Part shown: positions 20,573 to 32,303 of the stretch, piece after piece
How positions within the stretch are numbered: the stretch's first letter is position 1
How the letters are laid out: each line of letters opens with the position of its first letter
NCBI GenBank assembly: GCA_047495785.1
Contig: JBLDXI010000007.1
Location: forward strand, 2,356,001-2,420,000
From: Lepidodermella squamata
Taxonomy: Eukaryota; Gastrotricha
Direction: 5' to 3'
DNA length: 64,000 nt
The notes under the pieces: generated by a model
The model's database searches: none
Told to the model about the DNA's origin: nothing
The model's input: the letters and a program-made list of their open reading frames with translations, nothing else
Made by a program: the position numbers and the translations under genes

Positions 20573-21720
20573 ATTAAAGGGCCGTGTTTCTATCGGAACA
20601 CTGTCTGTATTTCGCGGAACAAAATATCTTATACCGTCGAAATCTATCGGAATAATAACAGATATAAGCATCTATTTTCATGCAAAATTACTTCTTTCCC
20701 ACTTCAATATCTTTTCCCTCGACTAATAATATCTTTTAGATGACGTAACAATCAACCACGCCTATTGCCACCACGAACAGCGGAACAGGCCTCCTTCACT
20801 GCTTAAATCTTCTGCTTCAATAACTGGAAACGTAGGTAGCTTCGGGTGACGTGACCAATAGGAGCGATAGGATCTTTACCGATATATTCTTGATCCGCCC
20901 GCAATTTATTGGTACCAGAATAATTAAAATTGAAAACTGAGTGCACATTGGAAAATTTCAGAAATTTGAAGATTTGGCTATATTAGCCAGGCTTTACTTA
21001 GCCGGGTGCAGCCATTTCTGTAGCGTGACCGCCAAATTTTTATTGCTTCATTGTTCCGACGGGAAAAAGATCCTTTCCGATAAATTCGACAATTTAGCGC
21101 ATGCATATGTCTTTCGGATAATTGTAGGTAGCGAACGAGAGACATTATTTCGATAGAAAGATATTGCTTCGACTGATGGGCAATTGGACCAGTTATTTAT
21201 TTTTAGAATTATTTTTAACAATAAACTGAGACTGTCATTCGCTAGGACCGGCAAGGGACTGGCATTCTCATCTTTTTGCCGTCGTGGTACCGTGGTGAAG
21301 GCATGGTGGGAAAAAGGGTTAACACACAAAGTAAATAAACTTGTTGTGTCAGTTTTATCAGTTGCATAGCAAATATTATGAAAGATATGAAATTTTCGTA
21401 TGAAATGTTGTACATTTTCGATGGAAAATGATGAGAAACAAATTTCCGTTTTATTCACACATGTATGTATAAGAAGAGATAGAGTGTACGAGTATGTGAA
21501 GTATGTGTAAGAGATAGAGAGTATAAGAAGAGTGAAAACTCTGAAATCATATCGTGTGTTGCGCGCCATAGCGGTGTGCCGAAAATAGAAAAGAATGGCG
21601 TAAAGGCTTTTATGCGCCGATAACATCTGACCATTCTCCTTGCAAATTCGGATAAAGACAACTCGCAGACAACTTTTTGCTTTTGAAGTAACCACTCTGC
21701 TAATTTGTTCTTCAACCAAG
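20573..21720. other. Intergenic, includes MITE relic
   Basis: No gene supported. A 223-codon minus ORF (21048-21719) has no domain and overlaps a relic repeat at 21548-21603. Confidence 0.5.
21548..21603 (+). repeat. Relic arm of the MITE found at 35727
   Basis: Matches the left arm at 35727-35782: CATATCG start, GCGC, GGTGTGCCG.AAATAGAAA and ATGGCGTAA end, with several substitutions. No opposite arm found nearby. Confidence 0.5.
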
Positions 21721-22475
21721 ATGCAATTAATTTACCGAATTGTTTTTCTTACGACGCTGGTATCACTTCAGCTGTGCCAAGACTCGCGGAATGGGGGACC
21801 AGGGCCAAAGCCGTTTCCTGAGGTAAACCTCTTGGTTAGGAACAATAAAGAAGACTTCAACTGGCATACTTTCATGGAAGTGTACCGTCATGTCAGCACA
21901 GTTGATATTCATTGGGATAGTGAGATGACGGCAATACCAGCAGCAAACAGCAAACAAATTGCATCTTTAATAAAACAACATGGTATAACTAACGTTTTGT
22001 AACTTTTGTTTTCACCTAATCACATTAGTTGATGCAATCAGAGAAATTTCCAAAAATTCAAGCAGCGCTTACTGAAATGGATGAAGGATATTCGCCATAT
22101 CTAAAAGTCGTGACGGATGACAGTAAAACTGAAAAGTTCGCCCATGTAATCCTGGGACACGGAATGAACAGCGATGGAACTCGAAAAGTTATCATAATCC
22201 GGGTCAACCAAGTATCTAGCATCAGCTTTATTGGATTAATTTCGACAGTTGGACTCTCTGTTGCGTTGTATTCATGTTTACCGACTGGAATCGCATTTTT
22301 AGGATATCAAGTATCTTCAAGTGGATTTGCATTTGCCGCTTTCATTGCAAAGGTTGGGATTGACTACGGCGTTTCCGCGAAAGATGTGGCTCTGGTGGCA
22401 GCCATCAAAGAATTAGTACATGCTGGTTTATTGACATTTTCTCCTGAAGGAAAGCTGGAATTGCCAAGCAACTAA
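21721..22475 (+). CDS. Unknown secreted protein with hydrophobic C-half, 231 aa
   Basis: Exon 21721-21982 and exon 22042-22475 (intron 21983-22041, GTATAA..ATCAG, phase 1) give one frame. The nearer AG at 22027 would lead to a stop, so the acceptor CAATCAG is chosen. The N-terminus is a clear signal peptide ending around LQLCQ (residue 20). Residues 30-140 are polar. From about 145 there are hydrophobic, Gly/Ser/Ala-rich stretches (SISFIGLISTVGLSVALYS, and FAFAAFIAKVGIDYG) that could be membrane helices or a membrane-inserting hairpin. No family recognised. It sits between GPCR copies 2 and 3. Confidence 0.6.
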
Positions 22476-24311
22476 GAAACGAAAACCACTTTATTGAGAC
22501 TCAAAGCAGCGTGAGCACAGTATTAATATAAGTGCATTAATAAGTTCGCCATATGTTTGTTAGCAAAGACAAATAATTAAGAGTTTAGCCCCCGGTTTTT
22601 TAGCGGAATCATGTTCAGCACCTATTCCAAAGCCCCTGGAAGATCGCTTGAAGTTTGAAGCCCATTATGCATTGTGCTTGAGCTAAACAGTAGAATTTCT
22701 GGGCGCGCTGATCGTTCAATCGATCGTTGCCATGACTCCCGGATGAAACATGTTGGTTGTGCGATCCATGACATTTTTTGCAACAAGTTTTTTTTGCCGC
22801 AGTAAATTGCTACCGTATTACCGCGCTTTGACAATGCCACTATAGCTCGTTATTTAGTGACATAATGTAAACAGTTAAAAAATGGGTTTGAAACTTCGAG
22901 CAATCGTCCACTGTGGGGTTTCGAAGGTGCAATCCGAGTTCCGGGAAGAACTGTTGGCTGTGTTATTTGATTCCTCTGCTTTTTCTCTTTCTGGCCCGGA
23001 ATCAATAAACTTTATATATTCCCCAATCCGAGGCAGCAACCCTAATATTTTAGGATGTGTGTGTAATATTTTAGGATGTTACCACAAATGTAACAAAGGA
23101 TATTTCAATGTTTCGAAGATGTTCAATGAATAGAAGTATATAGTAAGTCCAGAGCAGCGCAGTGCCGGATTTTCCCAATTGTAAATTTCCCGGGGCCCTT
23201 CTAGGCAATCTCCTTTTTCGGAGACATCTATAATTTGTTTTTAAAATTGAAGGGATTTCACCCGATCGAGTCGGAACACTGTTGTTGTAATTCTATGATT
23301 TCTTTGCCGCTTGGTGGGATTGTAACCCAGAGTTAGTACCCACTGGCTGAATTTCGCCAGCAAACAGAAAATGAATGAAACCCTGAACGTTCGGTTCATG
23401 TTCATGCTACAAATTCAAACTCGGACGTACTGCATACAAATAATGACGGAATCAGTAAAATATATACTTATCCGTGGAAGCTTTATCCCGCTGACCCCCA
23501 TGCTTCATATACTCGAGGCATACTAAAATGGTTCTAACAAAGTTATTGAACAAACCATTAAACCCGAAAGCAATAGATTCTAGCTATTTCGATCTTATTC
23601 AAAGCTGTCTGTATTTGTTAGAAGCTCATCCTCAAATAGACTCGATGCTGGCTCGCTACACATCCCTTAGACATTTGGCTACTTTGGATGCGATTAGAGT
23701 TATTTCTAATGTCGTCCTTTTGCAAACAGAATTCAACAGGATGACACAATCCAAGATACGCTCGAATCGTTGGAACCAAGCTTTCTTCGAATCGGGACTG
23801 GTCCAGCCAGATAATCGTCATTTTTGGAGTTTGAACGTGACTACCCAAATCGATTCCAGAAAGTATCTGAGAAAAGGGCCTGGTGAAAATTGGCAAAGGA
23901 TAGGATAACATTGTACTTGACATCTCAAAGGTGTTTAAAATCCCGGACTCGGACTCGATTTCTGGCTATCAGTTGTATTACATTGAGCAACATACTCATG
24001 CAGCAGCACAGCTCAATATGCAATATTGATTGCAATGAGACAGGAGTTTTTTAGGGCAAATTAGAGAGCTCTAAAAATTCTGACACGCAAAAAAGTCGAA
24101 TCTCCATTATTAGCAAAATTAGTCGTCGGAACCCTGAATTGCATGCGCAGAGAAGCTAGCAGGAAAAAGTCACGCACACCTTACACCATTATTCCGCGAT
24201 TTTGTTGCCCTAATCACGCTCTCACTTTCAGCGGCGCATAATAATGATGGCATTCTAGTGATCTATCATTCTATCTATCATTGATTTGCATTTCTAACAG
24301 TTCTTTGCAGT
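22476..24311. other. Intergenic region with GPCR-unit repeats
   Basis: Contains stretches repeated elsewhere in the array. The region 22970-23100 resembles 17750-17830 (TCTGCTTTTTCTCTTT... GAATCAATAA ... TAGGAT), and 23630-23910 resembles 27540-27790. The ORF at 23528-23908 lies here. Confidence 0.5.
23528..23908 (+). CDS. Possible 126-aa ORF, duplicated remnant
   Basis: ATG 23528 opens 126 codons with no known domain. A diverged copy with stops and gaps lies at 27540-27790 (shared words GATGCTGGCTCGC, TTAGGCATTTGG-like, AACAGGATG, CAAGATACACTCGAATCG). The decay of the second copy argues that this was either a gene or just DNA carried in the duplicated unit. No splice partner found. Weak call. 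Confidence 0.25.
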   Translation: MVLTKLLNKPLNPKAIDSSYFDLIQSCLYLLEAHPQIDSMLARYTSLRHLATLDAIRVISNVVLLQTEFNRMTQSKIRSNRWNQAFFESGLVQPDNRHFWSLNVTTQIDSRKYLRKGPGENWQRIG

Positions 24312-26615
24312 ATGAGTATTTTAGCTAGCTTTCTTCTTACACTTTTATTTGACGGCAATCTTGCGTTGGTTCAAAAACCGTACAAGTTATTACTGTTCTC
24401 AACGGCAACATATACAGGTTCTGAGCCAAGGGATGGCCGTATTTGCCAGGCTGCGATGCAAGTTGCAGTTAACACGGCGAACTCACGAACCGACTTGCTG
24501 CCTGATTATGAGCTCGTGACAGACTTTCGAGACGAAGGATTTCAAGCTCAATTCGCTCCGAGAAGTTATGTAGCCTTCCTCAGAGCTGCGGAGGATAAAA
24601 TCAAGGCAGACCGGTCGAATAGAACCTTTCTTGCCCCAGCGATGTTGGGAACTCTCCAGACATGCGATACGATCACTCGAATTTCTCAATTCATGAGGCA
24701 AATACAATTCACCCCAGGTTGTAGCGGGCGTCAATTTACAGCATCTCGCACGATTTTTCCTCATCTTTACCGAAACCGAATTCCATCTAACAATCAGATT
24801 GCGCCTCTGTGTGCTTTTATAGCATTGACATCTCGATGGCAGCAGTACGGGATGATAGGTTTATCCGCATCTTCTGACAGTTTTGTTAAGGACTCAGTAG
24901 CTGATAGCTTGGAATCCGACTTTGGCAAACACGTAATCTTCGGCATCAGCAGCGACGAAATAAATGACGGCTTGATGTGGCAGATTCGAAGAAGTGACGC
25001 CAGAATAATTTTCGTGGCTACCGGATCCGTAGCTCAGAGCGCTCAGTTTTTGTGTTTGGTGTGGCACGCCGGTGTAAGGCCTCCATTATTCGTATTCTTA
25101 CTAACATCGCCAAACTTCATCGATCCAACAGCGAGAGATATCAGGTTACCAGGCAACTGCACGAGAGAAATTTTGACACTACAGGTACAGCACACATTCT
25201 GGAGCGGACCTTTCGATTTCGCGATAGAGGATCACGGCAATACGAGTTTCGGATACGACCAGCAAGGATTTGACCTACTTCTGGACAATTTGACAAACAA
25301 TTCTCGATCGGCTGATTACGTTCGCCGTCATAGGTGTTTCGACTCAATGATGCAGACTGTTCTTTCATTGGATGGAGGAGAACAGATTTTGAAATCTAGA
25401 AATCAAACTCTGAAGGACTTTCGTAACCAGCCCGATGTAGTCTGGAAGGCAGTGAATGAGAGTGCGGCTGCAACCGATTTCGTAGGTTTGAGAATAGGAC
25501 GCATCAAGTACACCCCAAGACTGGAACTTGATTACGAGCCTTTGTATCTAACTCAATGGACTCCAAAAGAAGGAATGCGGATAATTCTTCGTGTTACATT
25601 TAATGGACACCCCAACGCTTCCGTTTACGACCTGCGCAATTACCTTGTAGAGAAGCTAAACGAGCCAATATGGTTAACAGCAGATAAATTGGCACCGAGG
25701 GATCTCTCGGAGATTGTTTATATCTACGAACCAATCCCAGCCGCGAATTTAATTGTTATGGCTGTGTTCGTCAGCTTAGCCGTCCTCCTCAAAATAGTCA
25801 TCAGCATCCGTTTCAAACAAAGATCGAACAGATTTCCTGGATTAGCAGACAATTTCATTTCAGTTGTGTCGATATTCGGATGCTTGATATCTGATGCGGC
25901 TGCTTTAAGCCTACTTTCAATTAACGCTCTTGTTTATTCGGCTGAATATTGCCTATTGCAAATTGTCCTTTCGGTTATTGGTATCGCCCTCGTGAACTCA
26001 ACCCTTCTTGCAAGACTTACTTCATTATATCGATGGTCTCGGATGCGAGTGTTAGCAAGAAATCTCGCTAGATCCAGGAGGATTCGAAACAGGTTGTCTA
26101 ACCACCGAGAGGCCAGGGGTGACAATTTGACAGGAGTACCAGCTCGATTGACGATAAAGCTTAATTCTGTCAATGAAGCTGCTGCTTTCCTAGCTATAAA
26201 TTGTCTCGTGATGCTTTATTTTCTTGGAACAGATCCAGTATATTTGGTACCACAAGGCAGCCCTGTGCAATACGACCTCGAAATGGATTCTTACACTTCG
26301 AATCTAAGAATATTCTGCAGCTCGCTATACTTTAGATACTGGGCACCTCTTCTCGCTGTGTTTCACGTTGCACTCCTAGCGTTAGGCACTGCCATGGTTT
26401 TCGAGTACAGATTTGTCGGAAAGAGACACATAATGATTCGAGCTGCTGCTATAAATGCATTAACCATCTTTGCTGTTGTGTTATGCTTGATGGTCCTGCT
26501 TCCGGTTAATCGACTCGTTCTGCGTCAATCGATTCTTGCTTACGGCATATTGTTATACTCGAATTCGACAGTCCTTCTACAGTTTTACAAGCCATTTTTG
26601 AGAAGACGACATTAG
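24312..26615 (+). CDS. GABA-B-like class C GPCR, 767 aa
   Basis: A full-length paralogue of the gene at 18263 in one coding exon. Signal peptide about 1-20, Venus-flytrap domain, NEPIWLTADKLAPRD linker, seven helices and a tail of only a few residues (KPFLRRRH). TM3 and ECL2 Cys are kept (YCLLQ, FCSSL). Sequence differences from its paralogues concentrate in the middle of the flytrap (about residues 165-215), the region that would line the ligand cleft, so ligand preference may differ. That is inference. An AATAAA signal lies near 26668. Upstream DNA carries a weaker form of the shared block, with CTTTGCAG just before ATG. Confidence 0.9.
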   Translation: MSILASFLLTLLFDGNLALVQKPYKLLLFSTATYTGSEPRDGRICQAAMQVAVNTANSRTDLLPDYELVTDFRDEGFQAQFAPRSYVAFLRAAEDKIKADRSNRTFLAPAMLGTLQTCDTITRISQFMRQIQFTPGCSGRQFTASRTIFPHLYRNRIPSNNQIAPLCAFIALTSRWQQYGMIGLSASSDSFVKDSVADSLESDFGKHVIFGISSDEINDGLMWQIRRSDARIIFVATGSVAQSAQFLCLVWHAGVRPPLFVFLLTSPNFIDPTARDIRLPGNCTREILTLQVQHTFWSGPFDFAIEDHGNTSFGYDQQGFDLLLDNLTNNSRSADYVRRHRCFDSMMQTVLSLDGGEQILKSRNQTLKDFRNQPDVVWKAVNESAAATDFVGLRIGRIKYTPRLELDYEPLYLTQWTPKEGMRIILRVTFNGHPNASVYDLRNYLVEKLNEPIWLTADKLAPRDLSEIVYIYEPIPAANLIVMAVFVSLAVLLKIVISIRFKQRSNRFPGLADNFISVVSIFGCLISDAAALSLLSINALVYSAEYCLLQIVLSVIGIALVNSTLLARLTSLYRWSRMRVLARNLARSRRIRNRLSNHREARGDNLTGVPARLTIKLNSVNEAAAFLAINCLVMLYFLGTDPVYLVPQGSPVQYDLEMDSYTSNLRIFCSSLYFRYWAPLLAVFHVALLALGTAMVFEYRFVGKRHIMIRAAAINALTIFAVVLCLMVLLPVNRLVLRQSILAYGILLYSNSTVLLQFYKPFLRRRH

Positions 26616-28514
26616 GCTCGAAAACCATTCAGTTGTTCGTATTCGAATCCAATAGTCTCCCGGTAACAAATAAATCTAAGATTTCCTTTAAATTACGTGA
26701 AATCGGAGACTTCTCGCAGGATCGCAGGATTCCACTGGTAGATATCGTTAGCATCGTTGAATAACTCTGATTTATGCTTGTTTACATCCGTTTCAAAATT
26801 ACAACTTTCAAGTAAAAAGCGGCTTTTTGAACGTGAATGTAGAGGCAAAAACAAAGACTTTTTACTTGTCACCTCTCGCCTTGAAAAGGATGTAAATAAG
26901 CCTAAATCCGAGTTATTCAACGCCGCTAACGATATCGCTAATGTGTCAGCTAAGACAGGCCGGAATACTAAATTAAATAGTTGTGTTGCAATGGCTGAGA
27001 GTGAGATTCTCGGCAAATAATGATCGTGATGGCAGAGAGAAATATACATCTTTGGCAGATCGTGAGATGAATCAAACCTCAAACCGCAGAGGATCCACAG
27101 CTAGTAGGAGACGTCATAACCTTATAGACGTGTAAATAATATATCTATAACAATAATCGACACACGGGGAAGCAGAGCTTTCCACCGCTTTGATTCTTTT
27201 AGAAAGTGCACGCCACAAGAAGAAACCTAGCAAATGAAATGCGTAATTTTTTAGGCAAAGCCTTCTCTCAATTCCCCGAACGTCTCCAATCTGTCCACTG
27301 TCCATCATCAATAAAAATAGCTCACTCAGATTTAATCAACTTCAAAGCAGTACCGAACTACTGCACTCGCCCTCGACAACATGCTAAGACGCTAAACTGA
27401 CGTCGACATATTTGGAACTGGGATTCGCCAACAAACTTGAAAGAATATGGCGTGCCATGAATTGAGGGCATTGGTTAATGCTACAAAATAATCTGTACTG
27501 TATGCAAAAGACGGTATCAGCAAATTATATCCGATGTCCGATGGACCCGATGCTGGCTCGCGTCACATCCTCAATATTATTGCTGATGATATCAGCTTTT
27601 AGGCATTTGGGTGTGGTTAGAGCTATTTTCTAACGTCGCCATTTCAGAACAAAATTCAACAGGATGTCACAGTCCAAGATACACTCGAATCGTTGGAACC
27701 GAGCCTTCTGAGAACCCGGACTGATTCAACTCATCAAGTGTTTGAGGTTTGAACAAGACTGCCTAAATCGATGCCAGAAAGTTTCTCTGTAAAAAAAAAC
27801 CACTATTCTGAAAGCCGAACCGCCGCGACAGCCTTTTTGGTATGACAATAGCTTCAAAAGGGCCTCGTCTAAATTGGTTGAGGACATCATTGATAAAATT
27901 GACCTCATATTATCCGAAATAGGTTTAAAATCCCGGATTCAGAATACGTTCCCTTGAGAGACCCAGAGAAAACCTCGAACAGCCGAATCTCAGCTCGTTG
28001 ACTACGAAGCAAGATCATGATCCCATACCGCATCGTGAAGCATTCAGGAGCTCGGAGTATATTGACTTCCACTCGTAATTCGAAAAAACGTCAACAATTT
28101 GGTGCCCGTCCTACAAGGCATCCCGAGATTTTAATGGGAATTATTTCAACCTCGCTGATAGAACACTCTTATGCGTAGAAGTCATTTTGTCCAAATTTAG
28201 CCTGTCCAAAATAAACCCCGCTTACCGTACGAGGTTTTTGCTAGCAATGAAGCAGGATCGATTTGGTGTTTAAAATTGCGGCTTTGGAGTGTAATTTTGG
28301 GGGTGAAGACCGTTTTTCTTGCGATTTCGGCCACATTTTGCCCTCTTTGGTGTTTAAAATTTAAACTGTTAAACTGCTCAAAAAAACTCTGAATGAAGCA
28401 ATAAAAAAGTCTTATTATCCTCCTCCGTTGGCCCATGGTTTACTTGTGATGGTGTTATAAAATTAGAACAACCAGAGGGGCCGATTTTTAGTAGGAATTG
28501 AAAATCAAAAACAA
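26616..28514. other. Intergenic, inverted repeat and decayed duplicate
   Basis: Holds an imperfect inverted-repeat element (26741-26936), the decayed copy of the 23528 region (27540-27790) and no gene I can support. Confidence 0.5.
26741..26936. mobile_element. Imperfect inverted-repeat MITE, ~196 bp
   Basis: The left end GATATCGTTAGCATCGTTGA and the complement of the right end (GATATCGTTAGCGGCGTTGA) match, and the similarity runs about 55-80 nt inward with scattered changes. No clear target duplication. Confidence 0.65.
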
Positions 28515-30126
28515 TCAAATTAAATAATAACGCAAACACAATTTGACCGTCTGTGAAATCAAGAAAAAAACCGAGAGGAATTTAGTAGTTGGTTCTATGA
28601 AGAATTCGCTGAAGCGCCGTTCACACACAAACTTTGCCCAGTAGCTATTGAGACGTTGGTGTAGCTTCTGTTCCATGTCAGTCGGCTTCAGGCTCGCCTG
28701 GTTCACACGAACATTTTGGAAACTAGAAACGTTGCTGTGTATCAGCCAACGCAACAGCCAAAGTGGATACTTTTCAATCAAGTCAATTCGCAATTTTTCT
28801 CGGTTTTCCGTTAAATTGCTTGGGGCTTCGACAATCAACGCCGATAACACCGAATATTCAATATACTAGATGGATGAACTTGGTAATGCAAACAATGTTC
28901 AATAAATGTTTACTGTTTACTAACCCCAAAACTTGTATCCCAAAATGAGCAAACGTAAAGCCAATTGACTTCCCCATTTGTAGCAGGTTCCACTTCGGAA
29001 ATTCTTCTGACTTTTTTAATTAGTTCGACAGTATATTCGTCATGTTTGGAAGGTGATAGTTCCACCGTCAATATCAACTGACCGACCGTTGTACGAGGTG
29101 CTCCTTTAAGCCAAACCAAGCAGTCCTGTGGTGTGTCTGCATCCGGATAGTTTGAAATGAAGACAAACGACTTTTTAGTTGGTTCCACTCGAATAAAAAA
29201 TGCCATTCGCCCATTTGAAGGAAAAAAATTCAACATCCTCTCATTGTGGTCATCAGACAAGGCTTCATTGATCAGCGCATCATGAATGGTATCGATGTAT
29301 GGCGTTTGCGTGTCAAATTTTATTCCCAGGTAGTTCTCCCAAAAAAGGCCGAAGCCTAATAGCATATAGGAATTGAGAAAATCTATGATTTTTTTTTAAA
29401 TTTATATATACCTATTATAGTATGAAGTTGTGGTCCCATGATGTGGGATTTCGGCATTCGTTTTGCGACAAAGTGTTGCATTATTTTCCTTGGCCATTGT
29501 TTAAAGCTAAATGATCTGAGATTCCAAATCATGCGTATCGTTGATTCGCTGCCCGAAAACGAACTGACATGTAGTTCTTCGAGACGATTTTCGAATGCAA
29601 ATGTTTCCGGGGTTACGCCAGGATGCTTCTCCTGTAGTGAGAGCAACTTGAAATAGCGAATCCATTTTTTGCAATAATTCAGACAATCATTTTCAAATAA
29701 TTGATAGTTGACCGGTTTCGCCATTCTTGATACAAATTGAATATATTTCAGGCTGCATTGTTCGAGCCAAAATATAGGAACGTAAAGATTGCTACGCATA
29801 GCAGCCGTTTTCGCTGGCTCAATGCGCAAAAAATAACCTTCATCTTGCCCGCCTGGCTTTAGAACCAAGTGCACAAAATAGCGTCGGCCACTGATAAATT
29901 CAAGAAACGATTTGTCAGACTTTGGCGGTCCGTTGCCTTCTGCTATGAGCAACGCCGCGTGAGGTGTGGGGTGAATGAAAACGCAAACCATGAACACAAC
30001 ATTATGTAGAATCGGTTCTTTATAATAGAGACGTTGGACGGTTCTATGGATATCTTCTTTAAGATCTTGGACTGATGCGTCACTCCCATCGATATCGATC
30101 CATAGATTCCCATTTCGTTCAGCCAT
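28515..30126 (-). CDS. Unknown protein with papain-like H...NDC hints, 498 aa
   Basis: Exons 30126-29412, 29355-28925 and 28865-28515 (read on the minus strand) join in phase (phase 1, then phase 0) to one frame of 498 residues. There is no N-terminal signal. Around residue 65 the motif HPTPHAALLIAEG, followed about 85 residues later by ENDCLNYCKKWI, recalls permuted papain-fold hydrolases (LRAT/NlpC-P60/PPPDE type), where a His in an H.A(L/I) strand precedes the catalytic Cys in NDC. This is a motif impression, not an assignment. The C-terminus ends in a hydrophobic stretch (FLSVFFLIS) that could be a tail anchor. ATG 30126 is chosen as the first ATG in frame. Confidence 0.6.
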
Positions 30127-31050
30127 CGTCGTTCCATGCAAATTGTTGAGTCGATAAATTAAATGAGTGTAGGTGTTATATGCGGCTATGACATCATCAT
30201 CGAAACCTTGAAATTAAAATTTGAAAGGTCCGCGAATTCAATTTAAAAAAAAACTTAACCTTGACTGTCGATTTGCATATTTTCGACGGAATATTGCAAA
30301 AAAGTGATAGATTCAGGCTGCTAGTAGTATTATCGATTACATATTAAAGCCAATCAGGGCTGCAAAAAGTTCTAAAGCTTCCTGTATCTGAAATTTCGGG
30401 TCAAAAATCTTCCCGCGCAATTTCTTTAGTTGACGTCTTTATCAACCATTAATGCTTTATCATTAAATAGGTAAGTATCTTTCTGAGGAATAAATAGAGA
30501 ATAATGAGGAATAAACGCGCGAAATGAGTGTAGTTTAGTCGCATATTCAAGCGCGCCCGTCATGCGCGCGTACTTGCATGCGCATATTGATGCTCATTAG
30601 CGTGCAAATTAGGAAGGTAGAAGGAAAATGCGCTTATTTTACATGCGGTGAACGAGTTTCGCAAGGAAAGTTATCAATTCTCAATACCCTTCTATCCTCC
30701 TCCCTCAGCTATTCGTCGCTCACTTCTTCTTCCTGCCCCGATCCTTCCTGTAACAGGATACCAGGATACAGAACTATTTGCAGCCCTGAAGCCAATGCCC
30801 AACGCATTAATAGATAGATAATAAAACATAAAACACGGGGTTAGGGATACTGTAACGTGGTATTATTTCGGACAAAAGCCTGTTTTCGGTCTTAATTTTC
30901 TGAGGTGTTAATCACGGATAAATAGATTTTCTCTTGCACAGATATCCTTGCAATTTGTCCTGCATTTTGAACGGTATTTTCAGCCACCAGGGTTGAAGAG
31001 AAAGGCACGCTCAAAGCCAAAAAGGACCCCATTCAAAAAAAGACCGCGTT

Positions 31051-31503
31051 GCAGCATGTGACGTAGATAGGACGCCGCACTCAGAGCACGCCGACAGACA
31101 AGAAGACGTGTTCACTTTTTTCCTCATTAATATTCAGAATATTTTGCAGCTTAAAAAAAATAAAATGGCGGGGCTCAATTCGAATTTGTTTAATAATTAA
31201 AATTCAAAACTTTAAAATTAATTAGTTCAAGTTTCAAAGATCGCAAAAAGTAGTGATTTGGCGCGGTTTCCGAGACGCCACAAAGAGGAGATGCATCTTT
31301 AAAGATGAACTGGGCTGATAAAATGGCAGCATCTGCTCAAAATTACACACAAACAGCACAAGAAATATTGGGGTGAAAAATAATGACATGATTCATCTCA
31401 TTAAATTTGAAACGATGAACTTTGCCCCTTATTAGTCTGACTTCAGTTTTTCGTGTCCGAAAACCTCTTAGTGCGGCGTCCTATCTACGTCACATGCGTT
31501 GCA
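31051..31503. mobile_element. MITE with 28-bp TIRs
   Basis: Inverted ends: left 31053-31080 (GCATGTGACGTAGATAGGAC...), right 31470-31497, exact over 28 bp. The word GCGTTGCA stands at both sides (31045-31052 and 31496-31503), giving a 6-8 bp target duplication. No transposase inside. Confidence 0.75.
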
Positions 31504-31506
31504 GTA

Positions 31507-31983
31507 CAGTGAAAGTTGATTAAACCGGACTGGTCTAAACCGGACGATTTCGGGTGTCTCGATCCGAAAGTGTGGACTTTACATTATAAGTTTATTGTCA
31601 AAACCGGACTCTCTAAACCGGACTGGTTGTATAAACCGGATGGATTTCGGGCTCGAAGTCCGGTTAATGCAATAAAAAGGCCAATTTTCTACATAATTTT
31701 AAAGAAAGTGCCAGCCCCTGCCTGACAAGAGTAGCCTCAAAATTTCGAAAAAATTTAACTTCCAAATTATTGTGAATATAGCTGAATATGTTGATTATTT
31801 ATATTAAAATTGTCGATTCCGTACTCAAAAAATATTACTTAGCTTGTAAAACTTAAAAAATCCATGAATTTCACGTGGTATTTCCTATACCGAACTCAGT
31901 CCGGATTAAAATAATTCGGACGTTCTCTAAACCGGACGATTTTGCCTGGCACTATCTTAGTCCGGCTTATACAACTTTCACTG
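31507..31983. mobile_element. pogo/Tigger-like MITE, 477 bp
   Basis: Both ends read CAGTGAAAGTTG inward, then (T)TAA.CCGGACT, and are flanked by TA (31505-31506 and 31984-31985). TA duplication plus CAGT...CCGG termini are typical of pogo/Tigger elements of the Tc1/mariner group. The AAACCGGACT word is repeated several times inside. No transposase ORF. Confidence 0.75.
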
Positions 31984-32134
31984 TATATGGTTAGGTTTAC
32001 GTTCAATTTAGGGCTAAGAGGAAATTCTGTTAAAATATGAATTTAAGGGCTAGGAGTACGGTTTAGGTTAGGGTTAGTATCAAGCATAGTCATAGTAACC
32101 AAGGTTAAGGTTGCGGCTAGGCTTGGGGCTGCAT

Positions 32135-32303
32135 CAGCGACGTAACTAGGTGGGGCCAGCCTTGGGGGCAGCACATCATTTTGAGGGGACCCTTTGGTCC
32201 GATTGCTCGGACCAAAGGGTCCCCCCTGTGGTGTTTCGAGTTAATTTTCCCAGCTGGTGGGGCCGGTGCCCCCTCCCCCTGGCCCCCCTTAGTTACGCCC
32301 CTG
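32135..32303. mobile_element. hAT-like MITE, 169 bp
   Basis: Termini CAGCGACGTAACTAGG and, complemented, CAGGGGCGTAACTAAGG form TIRs of the common hAT type. An 8-bp duplication with one change flanks it (GGCTGCAT, 32127-32134; GGCTGTAT, 32304-32311). An internal perfect hairpin lies at 32185-32222 (GGGACCCTTTGGTCCG arm). Confidence 0.8.

Noticed and set aside
21048-21719. 223-codon minus-strand ORF
   Set aside because: No domain, many Ser/Thr/Phe/His in simple AT-rich codons, overlaps a MITE relic and intergenic repeats; no splice partner.
32060-32080. TTAGGGTTAG telomere-like words
   Set aside because: Only one or two isolated copies; no array.
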